From: an uncultured Atopobium sp.
Lineage (GTDB): Bacteria > Actinomycetota > Coriobacteriia > Coriobacteriales > Atopobiaceae
Length of the DNA: 21,059 nt
Reading direction: 5' to 3'
Assembly: GCA_946999785.1 (NCBI GenBank)
Contig: CAMQEO010000013.1
Location: forward strand, 1 to 21,059
Shown: one piece after another, positions 5,989 through 14,624 of the stretch
Position numbering within the stretch: position 1 is the stretch's first letter
Layout: each line of letters opens with the position of its first letter
The notes under the pieces: model-generated
Database searches by the model: none
Seen by the model: only the letters and a program-made list of their open reading frames with translations
Told to the model about the DNA's origin: nothing
Position numbers and translations under genes: made by a program

Positions 5989-8025
5989 TTATTTTTCTAA
6001 TAAAAACGATAAATCTAGGTTTATCGGAAATGATTCTTCCGAACCTAGTTTGGGGATTTGTGCAATTGTGAACGAATCGTCTCCTAATAATTTTTTTATT
6101 TTTTCAAGATACTGTTTTTTAAATGCTTGAGGATCACGAGGCATTTTTTCGATCCAGGCGCGTAGCTGATCGTTTTGAGATAAACCTGCTTTATGTAAGA
6201 CATATTGAGAATTGACACGCACAGGTTTTAGAAGGCGAAGATCAACAGGCTCAAAACCAAAGCTTGATATAACTTCACCGAGCTTATTTTTTAGCCACAT
6301 ACCAACCTTAGAATTTCCAGAGAAACTTAAACCTCTAAAAACGCTATCAGTTATCGAACCCATGTGATCATAGAGTGATCCATAATTTTCAAGCAAATCA
6401 GCCCAGAGTGCGCAAAGCGAGCTTATTATGGGAGACGCAAGCGGAAAATCCAACTTTTTTACTTCTTCTGCCGTTCTTTTAAGTACAGCATTTTGTGAAT
6501 CTGTAGCGTCAGGAGCAAGCGTAGCTGCCGATACTGCTATACCGCCAGGTAGCTGAGCTGAGCCGGTAAAAGAAGAAACTAGCTTATCTGGTGTTTTAAG
6601 TTCAGAGGAACGAATAACAAATGCAACACATCCATATGCACCAGGCGGACACAAATGGGGTCGTCCTGTTCCTATGAGCGCTAAAGCCTTATCAAATGCG
6701 GTTGCTGTAGTTTCAGCTTGATCTTGCATTGTTTTCTGCACTTCGTCAGCTTTTTCTTGCGCTTTTGCATAAGCACGCGCGGCTTGTTGAAAGATCTTCC
6801 AATAATATTCAAATCCATTATTAATATTAGTGGATGCCGAAGCCACTTTTCCCATAATAGACATATCTATTGCATCGGTTGAACTACTTTTTGCAACCCC
6901 TTGTTCAATTTCTTGTAAGCTTACATAACGCGCTGGTGAGGCATTCATGTAATCAGTTGAGCAATGTGCTACCAGCTTGTCATCCTCATATGATGCAGGC
7001 CACAGTTTTTTGGTATAAAGGTCACTTCCTCTTACAGAATCTGCATTGTGAGGTAATTCAGGCAAATTAAAGAGGTTTTCGTCATTTTGGCAGGAAACGG
7101 CTGAGATTTTGTCATACGCATATGAATAGAATTGCTTGCGAGCACAAGAGCGGCAATATTCATCCCAACTCAAATTTTTAGGAACTTCCATGCTTTTACG
7201 TTGTGCATAATAAGATTCTGCACGTTGTCTTGCAAACTCAAACTCCCATTCGTCATATGAATATGTGCGATTATGAGATCCATCCAAATACGCTAAATCA
7301 GCTGCACGGCTTCTCATACAATGCGGATTATCCACGCAATCTGCCTGATATGCTCTCAATTTATTTTCACTCATCTCTTTTTCTATAGCTTCTAACTCCT
7401 TTGATTGATCGTGCAACTGTTTTCCAGCGTTATTGAGATCTTTAGAATCAACGCTTACCGTCAAAGCTGGATATGAACTTTTAGAAACAAGTGGATATGG
7501 AACTGCAAGTCCAACATAAGGACATGTTTCACTACTGTTAGCATATGCACATGAAAGCGAATTGTACGCAATAAGCGCAGGCAGAGCTTGCTCAAATTTT
7601 TGAATTCCAGCATAAGCACTTTGTGCAAAGCGCTGCCGAGCCACAAATACTTGCGTTCCCACATCAAGCAAAGGTGGTGAAAATGCATTTAAAATCGGTA
7701 CCGCTGCAGCAACCAATCCAACAGCGTATACAAGCATTCCTACTAATCCCAAACTTAAAACAAAGGCGTCCAAGACATGCACAATCGTTACAAACGAGGA
7801 GACACAATTTGAACCTGCAAGTGCTGTGGCATCGGCAACTTCTTGAATGTCTGCAGCTCTACTTGAAATCCAGTGAAGCGTTGCCAGTGAAAAAATAAGC
7901 GAAAGTGTTACCAACAGTACGCACGCAATGCTTGTGGTTGTATATCCCTTCCTATCCGCAATAAATATGCTCAACGGCGAAACACGTACATGCGATTCAA
8001 TTCCAAATTCGCATCCATTCGTCAT
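5989..8025 (-). CDS. Large TadG-like pilus assembly protein
   Basis: The 678-residue protein starts with a short cytoplasmic leader ending RKG27, then YTTTSIACVLLVTLSLIFSL as the first span, followed by SRAADIQEVADATALAGSN (55-73). The last stretch is the hallmark of the TadG/TadE-type Flp assembly domain (AxLQxAADAAALAGA). The usual Glu at +5 is a Ser here. A second hydrophobic region lies at about 79-110. The rest is a big extracellular part with alpha-helical, possibly coiled segments (about 215-240 and 410-450) and at least ten cysteines. ATG 8025 has an ideal AGGAGG 5 nt upstream, and the gene overlaps the preceding TadE gene by 29 nt. TadG proteins anchor or complete the pilus at the cell surface; no von Willebrand domain is evident. 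Confidence 0.8.
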   Translation of the reverse strand: MTNGCEFGIESHVRVSPLSIFIADRKGYTTTSIACVLLVTLSLIFSLATLHWISSRAADIQEVADATALAGSNCVSSFVTIVHVLDAFVLSLGLVGMLVYAVGLVAAAVPILNAFSPPLLDVGTQVFVARQRFAQSAYAGIQKFEQALPALIAYNSLSCAYANSSETCPYVGLAVPYPLVSKSSYPALTVSVDSKDLNNAGKQLHDQSKELEAIEKEMSENKLRAYQADCVDNPHCMRSRAADLAYLDGSHNRTYSYDEWEFEFARQRAESYYAQRKSMEVPKNLSWDEYCRSCARKQFYSYAYDKISAVSCQNDENLFNLPELPHNADSVRGSDLYTKKLWPASYEDDKLVAHCSTDYMNASPARYVSLQEIEQGVAKSSSTDAIDMSIMGKVASASTNINNGFEYYWKIFQQAARAYAKAQEKADEVQKTMQDQAETTATAFDKALALIGTGRPHLCPPGAYGCVAFVIRSSELKTPDKLVSSFTGSAQLPGGIAVSAATLAPDATDSQNAVLKRTAEEVKKLDFPLASPIISSLCALWADLLENYGSLYDHMGSITDSVFRGLSFSGNSKVGMWLKNKLGEVISSFGFEPVDLRLLKPVRVNSQYVLHKAGLSQNDQLRAWIEKMPRDPQAFKKQYLEKIKKLLGDDSFTIAQIPKLGSEESFPINLDLSFLLEK

Positions 8026-8500
8026 ATGAACCTCCTAACCAGGAAGATTGATACGCCTGTTTAACATGAGCGCGAAGTATCAAACCACGCTCATCTTTTT
8101 CATGAAAAGTTTCGAGAAACTCTTTCCATAAAGGTAATGGTGTTACATGCCCAGTTATAGATACTTCCACTTCATGCTCATCACGAGATATTTCAATCAC
8201 CCAATCCGACTCATCACCGGTGTGAAACATGGCCAAACGTGGGAGCGCTTCTAGCCTGCGTAGGGCAAAACCCTGACAATCTTTATAAGATCCATCAAAA
8301 TCAGTAGCTGCCACACGTGCCGTTTCTGCTGCCGTTCTCTGCATAACCGATAAACTGAAAGAAAGAATGATAGGTTGCAACAACAATGCGCACAGCATAA
8401 AAATTATGGGCAAAAGCGCGGCAGCTTCAACCGTTGATTGTCCTTGGCGCTGGCGTACATAGCCATAAAACTTGCTAATAAAGAAGGATATCCTGTACAT
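7997..8500 (-). CDS. TadE-like minor pseudopilin
   Basis: The 167-residue product contains RQGQSTVEAAALLPIIFML: G20 followed by QSTVE puts Glu at +5, and the TVEAAALLP stretch is the classic TadE signature. A single membrane helix is followed by an extracellular domain of about 120 residues. AGGAG lies 9 nt before ATG 8500; an in-frame GTG at 8503 is 6 nt away and also possible. It overlaps the upstream pilin-like gene by about 26 nt and the downstream tadG-like gene by 29 nt, showing tight operon packing. TadE is cut by the prepilin peptidase and is required for Flp pilus production. Confidence 0.88.
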   Translation of the reverse strand: MYRISFFISKFYGYVRQRQGQSTVEAAALLPIIFMLCALLLQPIILSFSLSVMQRTAAETARVAATDFDGSYKDCQGFALRRLEALPRLAMFHTGDESDWVIEISRDEHEVEVSITGHVTPLPLWKEFLETFHEKDERGLILRAHVKQAYQSSWLGGSYDEWMRIWN

Positions 8501-8780
8501 CACCAATCACTCCTTGAGCTGTTGTATGAGACGAAGCGTCAATCGATCTTTGTAAAAGATCTTTGTTAGCCCATGCATGCCATAGAGCACTCAGCGCAAG
8601 GATCATTGATAGAAAAGCTGCCGTTACCAACACATATTCCAAACTCCCCTGACCACAACGACTCTGTATATGTTTGAATATCCAGCAACCAGAAAAAAGA
8701 CGCCGAAGAGATTTATGCAACTTGACAAACAAAACCCAACACGAAGCAATCTCATTAGTAGCACCTTTTAGAAAGCTCAT
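8475..8780 (-). CDS. Second Flp-like pilin / minor pilin
   Basis: The 101-residue product has a 43-residue basic leader, then G43 and QGSLEYVLVTAAFLSMILAL. Glu5 and Tyr6 of the mature form match those of the Flp pilin (QGTTEY), so this is closer to a Flp-type pilin than to TadE. After the helix only about 35 residues remain. I chose ATG 8780 because AGAGG lies 7 nt upstream; the longer reading from ATG 8810 has no ribosome binding site. It is probably a minor subunit or an alternative pilin, processed by the same peptidase. Gene order places it between a membrane-anchored cysteine protein and TadE. Confidence 0.78.
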   Translation of the reverse strand: MSFLKGATNEIASCWVLFVKLHKSLRRLFSGCWIFKHIQSRCGQGSLEYVLVTAAFLSMILALSALWHAWANKDLLQRSIDASSHTTAQGVIGDVQDILLY

Positions 8781-8836
8781 ATACATACCTCTGCTTTCCA
8801 CATAACGCATTAAGACGTCTTAAGCACAGACACACA

Positions 8837-9427
8837 TTACTCCGTGTATCGCTGTGCTTGCTCGCTCCATTGCTCATAGCGCATACGTAGCCTCGTTACT
8901 TTGCATCCTTTAGAAGACACATCCGTTTGCACACGGCATACATCTATCCATTCATGGTGTTGAATAATACACATCCACATGTGACCCAGCAGATCAAAAT
9001 AACCGCTTTTGACTAATTTACATGCGGATTTATTCCTATAGGTAGTAAGTACGCAGCGTATCACCTGAGAAATCGAACTTTCACAGGTTAAAGACGTTTG
9101 AAAATCATCTTCAATAAAATTTTCGATAGCAGCTTGATCATCCACACTTATCACGTTATTTATAGCAATTGTTTGTGAGTCATTTTGCTGATGTTCCAAA
9201 GACAAATGTGTAGGTGGCTCAGGGACTTGTGAGGCACTATCACTCGATTCGTCAAATCCTTCTACATCAGATTGACTCTGGCTTTCAGAAGAGATGCTTG
9301 GGCAAAGTACAACAAACCATATAAAAGGTGCTATCCAGGTTACAATTACCAAAACTAGCACTACTGCAACATAGCGTTTAAGCATAAAAGGAAAGCTGAC
9401 GGGTTGATATTTTATATGTCTGTGCAT
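8837..9427 (-). CDS. Membrane-anchored, cysteine-containing protein of the Tad locus
   Basis: I do not recognise this family. The 196-residue protein has one N-terminal membrane helix (about 17-42), an acidic, Ser/Gln-rich linker (SSESQSQSDVEGFDESSDSA) and a C-terminal domain of about 90 residues with six cysteines, probably outside the cell and disulfide-bonded. There is no prepilin-type G-xxxx-E site, so it is not a pilin. It starts 9 nt after the flp stop with only a weak ribosome binding site and is likely coupled to flp. The position directly after the major pilin suggests a pilus-associated surface protein or assembly factor, but that is inference. Confidence 0.7.
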   Translation of the reverse strand: MHRHIKYQPVSFPFMLKRYVAVVLVLVIVTWIAPFIWFVVLCPSISSESQSQSDVEGFDESSDSASQVPEPPTHLSLEHQQNDSQTIAINNVISVDDQAAIENFIEDDFQTSLTCESSISQVIRCVLTTYRNKSACKLVKSGYFDLLGHMWMCIIQHHEWIDVCRVQTDVSSKGCKVTRLRMRYEQWSEQAQRYTE

Positions 9428-9436
9428 AATACACGC

Positions 9437-9652
9437 TTACAATTGTTCAATACCGTTTTTGATTGCATCCCATAATTCTTGTATCTTTCCTTTAAAGGAA
9501 ATGATAGCCAAAATAGCTATAACAACAAGAACACCAACCAAGATGGCATATTCGGTTGTACCTTGACCCGACGTATCAACACGAAACGTTGCAAGACGGC
9601 ACTGCATATTTTTATACAGGTGTTGCGTTAAGGCATGAAGTTTATAAAACAT
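9437..9652 (-). CDS. flp: Flp/Tad major pilin
   Basis: This is a 71-residue Flp prepilin. A 29-residue leader ends in G29 and is followed by the mature N terminus QGTTEYAILVGVLVVIAILA, with Glu5 and Tyr6, the defining Flp motif. The mature pilin would be about 42 residues, nearly all helix, with the tail KGKIQELWDAIKNGIEQL. The prepilin peptidase cuts after G29 and the subunits then assemble into thin adhesive fibres. ATG 9652 has AAAGGA 5 nt upstream. It lies 70 bp after tadC, a larger gap than most in the operon, so separate regulation is possible, although I see no convincing promoter there. Confidence 0.93.
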   Translation of the reverse strand: MFYKLHALTQHLYKNMQCRLATFRVDTSGQGTTEYAILVGVLVVIAILAIISFKGKIQELWDAIKNGIEQL

Positions 9653-9721
9653 ATGCGTCCTTTCAGTTCAATATCAACGTATATTCAACTTGATTCAAAA
9701 GCTTTCAGCTGCTGCTCAGAT

Positions 9722-10381
9722 CTATACGGCGGAGGCAAGAAGAGGCCCCATAATCGAAATAAGCATAGCTGGCACGATAAGTACACCCATAGGTATGAGC
9801 ATTTTAACTGGTATTTTTTCTATTTCTTCTTCCAACTCAAAGCGCTGGGCATCTCGAATACTTTGTGCCTGATCCGATAAAACTCCAACTAAAGGCGATC
9901 CACATTCAAGCGCCTGTATAACCGTTGAAGTAAAACGTGTAAGAGCATCAATACGTAAATCGTCAGCAATGTCTTGTAAAGCAGCTCGCCTAGAAATAAC
10001 GCCCAATCTATATTGCAGCAATTGACGTTGAAATAATTGTGCAAGAACGCCGTTATAATGCATGCAATATAAATCCAATGAGGCTTCAAAAGAAAGACCT
10101 GATGAAAGACCCAAAGTTATAACATCAAGTAAGGTAGGAAGTTCCTGCAAGCACATCATGCGCTTCCTTTTCCCGGTAAGTTTTACATAATAATGATTCA
10201 TTCAGGGAAATTCAAAAATTTTAGTTTTTATAGCGTGGATCAAAGATGGTAAAGAAAGCAAATTGCCCTTACTCGAGCGAGCGACATCTATATAATGAGA
10301 CCGAGTTCCCAAAAGAATACTGCAACCCAAAAATACCAACAGACCACTTTGCATTATCGAAATTAAGCCATTAGATATCAT
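9722..10381 (-). pseudogene. tadC: tadC platform protein, interrupted by in-frame TGA at codon 60
   Basis: The C-terminal part (10201-9722, 159 aa) is a T2SSF/TadC domain: LPTLLDVITLGLSSGLSFEA, a central helical segment, and the final spans IPVKMLIPMGVLIVPAMLIS and IMGPLLASAV. Upstream in the same frame, ATG 10381 has a good ribosome binding site (AAAGGGG, 6 nt) and overlaps the end of tadB by 11 nt. It reads 59 residues, with a membrane helix at about 11-25 that fits the N terminus of TadC. TGA (10204-10202) stops it, and ATG (10201) follows directly. Full reading would give about 218 aa. Either the gene is inactivated, or ribosomes restart at TGA-ATG to make two pieces, or the base is a sequencing error. 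The second ATG has no ribosome binding site of its own. Confidence 0.8.
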
Positions 10382-11315
10382 GGAATGCCCCTTTCAGAAG
10401 TGAGCGAATAATCATCAATGCGATAAAATCTAAAATAGCTGCAATACCTAACGAAATGAGCCCAGCAGGCCGCGTAATTCCCTTTTGAAAATCTAAAGAA
10501 ATACACGATAGTACAGATATAAGTATCAAAGGCAAACTTGAAACAACTCGTATACTTAAACGTGCTTGGGCAGTTTTTACAGACAGCAATTTTTTGAACT
10601 TTTCTTGCTGCTCTACAAGCTGCGCTGACTGTCTAAAAAGTGATTTCAGCGGTGCACCTGTTCGCTGAGATATAAATAGTGCTGTAATCAAAAACTTCAC
10701 ACCGGGAGCTTGCAGTGTATGAGCCATATCATTAAGTACCTCTGATATTGAACTACCACAGCGCAACTTGAGAGAGGCCTTTTGAAAAGCTTTTCCTGCT
10801 TCTCCCGGTTGATGTTGTCCCACATATGCAATTGCTTGTGAAAATGTTTGTCCGGCTGCAAGTGCCATACCAAGCATTCTAAAAATATCAGGCATATCAT
10901 GGCATAATGTGGTCTTTTGAAGTTGCTCAAGACGATGAGCAAACATGGGACAAGCGCACACGCAACATGCTGCACATAACAGTGTTGCTGCGAATGAACG
11001 CGAAAATAGTAATACTGAAATAAGCATTACAACAAACAAAATAAGTGTTACGGCACATGCATCTTCCACACAAAGCGTATAGCCAAGTTTTCGAGCACGT
11101 GACTGCACATACATATCAATTGTTGTAAACGTTTTATAAGACAAAAGATAGTGTATAAGAGGAGTTCGAGCGATAAATTTACACAGCGCATACGCAAGTT
11201 TTTGTATTTGTAAGTATACAAGTGTTTTAGAAACTAGAGCCGTACTAGGCAAAAGTACCATACAGCCGCTAAAAACCAACAAGGCATTTAAGCAGCACAA
11301 ACTTGCTGTTTCCAT
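10371..11315 (-). CDS. tadB: TadB inner-membrane platform protein
   Basis: The 314-residue protein has N-terminal membrane segments (about 5-30 and 85-125), then a type II secretion F-type domain starting at MPDIFRMLGMALAAGQTFSQ (about 141-160), and two C-terminal spans ending near the stop. TadB and TadC form the membrane platform on which the TadA ATPase acts. ATG 11315 has GGAGG 7 nt upstream and overlaps the tadA stop by 28 nt. The usual order tadA-tadB-tadC is kept. Its last 11 nt overlap the tadC start. Confidence 0.9.
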   Translation of the reverse strand: METASLCCLNALLVFSGCMVLLPSTALVSKTLVYLQIQKLAYALCKFIARTPLIHYLLSYKTFTTIDMYVQSRARKLGYTLCVEDACAVTLILFVVMLISVLLFSRSFAATLLCAACCVCACPMFAHRLEQLQKTTLCHDMPDIFRMLGMALAAGQTFSQAIAYVGQHQPGEAGKAFQKASLKLRCGSSISEVLNDMAHTLQAPGVKFLITALFISQRTGAPLKSLFRQSAQLVEQQEKFKKLLSVKTAQARLSIRVVSSLPLILISVLSCISLDFQKGITRPAGLISLGIAAILDFIALMIIRSLLKGAFHDI

Positions 11316-12649
11316 GCTTTAACCTCCTCTTTTTTTACCAGTTTTGCTAAAACAAGATGCGACAAAAATCGAGGCTCTTTAACTAATGACCACTGAGCAT
11401 GAACTTGATCAAAGGAAACGCATTCAGTAAGCCTAACATGACCTGATGAACCCTGAGAAACTTCAGAAAGCGAGGTCACAAATCGTTTCCCTGACTCAAT
11501 ACGCACTGACATAACCAACAAATCAAGCGCCGATGCAATTTGTTCTTCAATGATATTTGCAGGTAAATCCATTCCAAATCTCGCCATAAGAACCAAACGC
11601 AGTATCGCTTCTTCTGCAGTGCCTGCATGAAGTGTGGTAAGAGAGCCATCGTGACCAGTATTCATTGCCTGAAGCATATCGATTGTTTCGCTGCCTCTAC
11701 ACTCCCCTACAACAATACGATCAGGTCTCATACGTAATGCATTTTTTACAAGGTCGCGAATAGTTATTTCTCCTGTTCCTTCAATAGATGCGTCTTGTGC
11801 TTCAAGATGCACAACATCAGGATGAGAATCAAATTTTAATTCCGCAGAATCTTCTATGGTTACAATACGTTCAGATTTACTGATCTCGCATGAAAGTGCA
11901 TTTAAAAGTGTTGTTTTCCCCGATCCAGTACCACCGGCAACAGCTATATCTTGTCGATATAAAACCGCCCATTTGAGAAGCTGTGCATACCACGCAGGAA
12001 GAGATCCAAGGTTTACCAACTGATCCAGTGACGTAATTCTATTGGAAAATTTTCTAATCGTTACACTAGGTCCATTAAGCGCAACTGATTCAAAAACAGC
12101 ATTTACACGATCTCCGTTAGCCAATCGTGCATTAACAATGGGGCTACTCCTATCAAGCCTTCGTCCTAAGGGAGACAAAATCCTATCAATAATCATCATG
12201 ATTTGCTCAGAGCTCTCAAACATAGCAGAAGCTTCATGTAAGCAGCCATCTTTTTCGTAAAAAAGTGAGTCACAACCATTAATCATAATTTCGGTTACAC
12301 ATGGATCATCAAGCAAGCTCTGAATTGGTCCTAATCCGCAAATGGTATCGCTTACTCCGCGTATTAAATGTTCATAATCATGCTCTGGGACATCGCTAAA
12401 AACCTCAGTATGCAAAAGGTCACGACATGCAACATCAATTTCCTCTTTAAGGCGTGCACTATCATAAGACTGCATCATAGTTGCAAGCGTTGAGAGACCC
12501 AATCTATCCACTAATGCTTCTTGAAGACGCTTCCTTCGTTTTGCATGAAAAGAGTCATAAAAATCAGATTTGGGCTTGCGAGGCGCATTTCCTCTATAAC
12601 TCGATTGTTCTTTAGGCTCTAAAGCACGTATACGTTCCAAAAGCGACAT
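11288..12649 (-). CDS. tadA: TadA/CpaF secretion ATPase
   Basis: This 453-residue protein belongs to the CpaF/VirB11-like ATPases that drive Flp pilus assembly. The N-terminal domain contains CGLGPIQSLLDDPCVTEIMI (104-123). The ATPase core has Walker A GGTGSGKT (239-246), the Asp box IVTIEDSAEL (262-271), Walker B RIVVGECRG (311-319) and the His box GHDGSLTTLHAG (332-343), all intact. Length is normal for the family. It starts directly after the tadZ stop (TAA then ATG) with GAGG 8 nt upstream inside tadZ, so the two are translationally coupled. It is a cytoplasmic hexamer that works with the TadB/TadC platform. Confidence 0.95.
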   Translation of the reverse strand: MSLLERIRALEPKEQSSYRGNAPRKPKSDFYDSFHAKRRKRLQEALVDRLGLSTLATMMQSYDSARLKEEIDVACRDLLHTEVFSDVPEHDYEHLIRGVSDTICGLGPIQSLLDDPCVTEIMINGCDSLFYEKDGCLHEASAMFESSEQIMMIIDRILSPLGRRLDRSSPIVNARLANGDRVNAVFESVALNGPSVTIRKFSNRITSLDQLVNLGSLPAWYAQLLKWAVLYRQDIAVAGGTGSGKTTLLNALSCEISKSERIVTIEDSAELKFDSHPDVVHLEAQDASIEGTGEITIRDLVKNALRMRPDRIVVGECRGSETIDMLQAMNTGHDGSLTTLHAGTAEEAILRLVLMARFGMDLPANIIEEQIASALDLLVMSVRIESGKRFVTSLSEVSQGSSGHVRLTECVSFDQVHAQWSLVKEPRFLSHLVLAKLVKKEEVKAWKQQVCAA

Positions 12650-14533
12650 TTACATCGCCTCTTTATGACGATTAAACAATGCAAGATGTAATTTTCGGCC
12701 CTTAATTGAATTTTTCGCAGAAGCTGGTGCATACGCATCAGTTGAATTTGAAGGTTTTAATGCTAAATCGTGAATAAACTCTGTGAGCATTGCCTGAACT
12801 GATTTCACATAAGCATTATGTACTTGTATGAGTTCTCGCACATGTCCAGTTGCAAGAAGTTCATGTATATCCATACCTCCATCTACAATTTTATATGCCT
12901 GAGCACCCTCCAAACCTATTTCGCTACGTCCAAAATCTATGTCAAACCGACTATGAGGATTACTAAAATTGTCCACCCTACAAATCCTTGTACGTGGCAC
13001 ACCAAGCCTTACTGCTAAAGCAGCTGTTTTTGCAAGCGCAGAAATTGCATCAGGTAAATCATCGTGAACAATCGCAACGCGCGTACTCGCTTGCACCACT
13101 TGTGCTACAGAATCGGTAAACGTGGTAGAAGTATCTGCAAAAACCAGATCAAAGTTGTGCGTTACATAACTTAAAATTGCACCGATATGAGGGGAAATTG
13201 TCTCGGCCATTTCAGGTTTTTCACACGGACCCCATAAGAGACACCCATCGTCTATAAGCGTGGCACTCTTTGCAATCAGGTCATCACACATAACATCATG
13301 CGATATACGACTTAAATCATAAGGTCGTTTAACGCCAAAACAAAATGCAAGATTTCCACCCGATAAATCAAAATCAAGAAGTGCAATCTTAAAACCCATG
13401 TCTCGAGCTAGCTCGGCACATGTAGCAACCAAAGCTGTTTTACCCATACCTCCTCTCCCAGAGACAAAGCTAATAATAGGAGCAGCTCCAAGTTCGTAAG
13501 ATGTTGTAGTTTGTATCTGTTGCGATGCAGATACAGAGGAAGATGCCATCGGTTTTGTTACTTGTGCAGGCGCTGTTGTAGGCGTACATGATGCCGGCTT
13601 TGGCACTGACAATGTTGCAGAACAAGACGCTCTTGGCTCCGCAGCCGCAGGTGCTGTTGCAGAACAAGACGCTCTTGGCTCCGCTGACGAAGGTGCTGAT
13701 AAGCAGGCAGACGATGCAGACAATGCAGGATCTAGCAACTCGCGCACAGACGCATGCGAAGTGTCTTGCTGATTTACACAGAAAGGCTGCTTCTCATCAT
13801 GCAAATCATTCGCGCAGTGCCCTGGCTGCACATGATCGATGTCTTTGCTTGACCGTTGATTTGAATCTAGTGATTCTTTGAAAATATCATCGTCATCTAT
13901 ATCAGGCATATCTTGAGAATTATTTTTCAATAAACGTTGATTATCAGTAGTTAAACCGTCATCTGTTGCTGTAGCAAGCTGCTCGCGCGTTGAAGAAGGC
14001 ACCTCATGAGAGGCCTTTACGAGTGTTGAAAGCTGTGAAAGCAACGTCTGTAAATTCTGGTATACCTCATCATAGGTAATCGCTTGAGAATGAGTTGCTC
14101 CTTCAGAATTCAAGACCACGGACGAAGCTTGAGACACAGCGTCTAATTGTGGTAAGGACACGTGCTCATACGTGCTTATTTGTTTATTGCTTTGTTCCTT
14201 AACACAAACATCGCTTCCAATATCCCAAACATCATGAATTCCTGCTTTTAAAGCACGTGATCGTAAAGACCCCGAGATACAACGCCCCACCAACACAACA
14301 CGTGCGCAGCCGTCCATAACAAGTGCTGCAGCTAGATTTACATCTGAGACGCCGCTTGCCGTCAAGCCAACCATAACCGCACACGAAGTTAAGTTTTGTA
14401 TCCGCACATAATTGCGCAGCTGAAGCCCATCGTCAAAATAATGTGAGATCGTTGCATGCTCCATATGTTGAAGAGTTTGTGCCATCAATATCCTATTTTG
14501 TGGAGCACAACAAGCAATCCAGGTATAAGTCAT
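12650..14533 (-). CDS. tadZ: TadZ/CpaE-like ATPase with receiver-like N terminus
   Basis: The 627-residue protein has three parts. Residues 1-110 look like an atypical response-regulator receiver fold (VMVGLTASGVSDVNLA, RALKAGIHDVWDIG), as in CpaE/TadZ. Residues 111-345 form a low-complexity linker rich in Ser, Asp, Ala and Pro. Residues 350-600 are a MinD/ParA-type ATPase with deviant Walker A GRGGMGKT (359-366) and LLDFDLSGGNLAFCFG (385-400). TadZ proteins mark the pole or site where the pilus is built. The linker is far longer than usual, and AEPRASCSAT is duplicated in it (284-293, 298-307). ATG 14533 follows GAGGTGA by about 6 nt. Confidence 0.9.
   Translation of the reverse strand: MTYTWIACCAPQNRILMAQTLQHMEHATISHYFDDGLQLRNYVRIQNLTSCAVMVGLTASGVSDVNLAAALVMDGCARVVLVGRCISGSLRSRALKAGIHDVWDIGSDVCVKEQSNKQISTYEHVSLPQLDAVSQASSVVLNSEGATHSQAITYDEVYQNLQTLLSQLSTLVKASHEVPSSTREQLATATDDGLTTDNQRLLKNNSQDMPDIDDDDIFKESLDSNQRSSKDIDHVQPGHCANDLHDEKQPFCVNQQDTSHASVRELLDPALSASSACLSAPSSAEPRASCSATAPAAAEPRASCSATLSVPKPASCTPTTAPAQVTKPMASSSVSASQQIQTTTSYELGAAPIISFVSGRGGMGKTALVATCAELARDMGFKIALLDFDLSGGNLAFCFGVKRPYDLSRISHDVMCDDLIAKSATLIDDGCLLWGPCEKPEMAETISPHIGAILSYVTHNFDLVFADTSTTFTDSVAQVVQASTRVAIVHDDLPDAISALAKTAALAVRLGVPRTRICRVDNFSNPHSRFDIDFGRSEIGLEGAQAYKIVDGGMDIHELLATGHVRELIQVHNAYVKSVQAMLTEFIHDLALKPSNSTDAYAPASAKNSIKGRKLHLALFNRHKEAM
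13614..13684. repeat. 29-bp direct repeat inside tadZ, period 42 bp
   Basis: Two identical 29-bp copies lie at 13614-13642 and 13656-13684. The 42-bp period equals 14 codons, so copy-number change would keep the tadZ frame and only alter the linker length (AEPRASCSAT repeat). A typical substrate for slippage or recombination. Confidence 0.85.
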
Positions 14534-14624
14534 AATCGTTCACCTCACAGAAAGATTTTTAGCGTGTGCAATGTCTTAATTTGTTGCACGCATTTCGCTT
14601 AAAACGAGCTTTACACAATTAAAA
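14534..14624 (-). promoter_or_regulatory. Gap between the SAF gene and tadZ with an imperfect hairpin
   Basis: This 91-bp gap can form GCGTGCAA paired with TTGCACACGC (two-base bulge, 12-nt loop) on the - strand, about 30 nt before the tadZ ribosome binding site. A TAAAAATC stretch follows rather than a T run, so it is not a clear terminator; it may tune or process the transcript between the first and second Tad genes. Confidence 0.35.

Noticed and set aside
10202..10204. TGA in tadC as a selenocysteine or reassigned Trp codon
   Set aside because: No selenocysteine-type structure or active-site context is evident, and all other genes here use TGA/TAA/TAG as normal stops.
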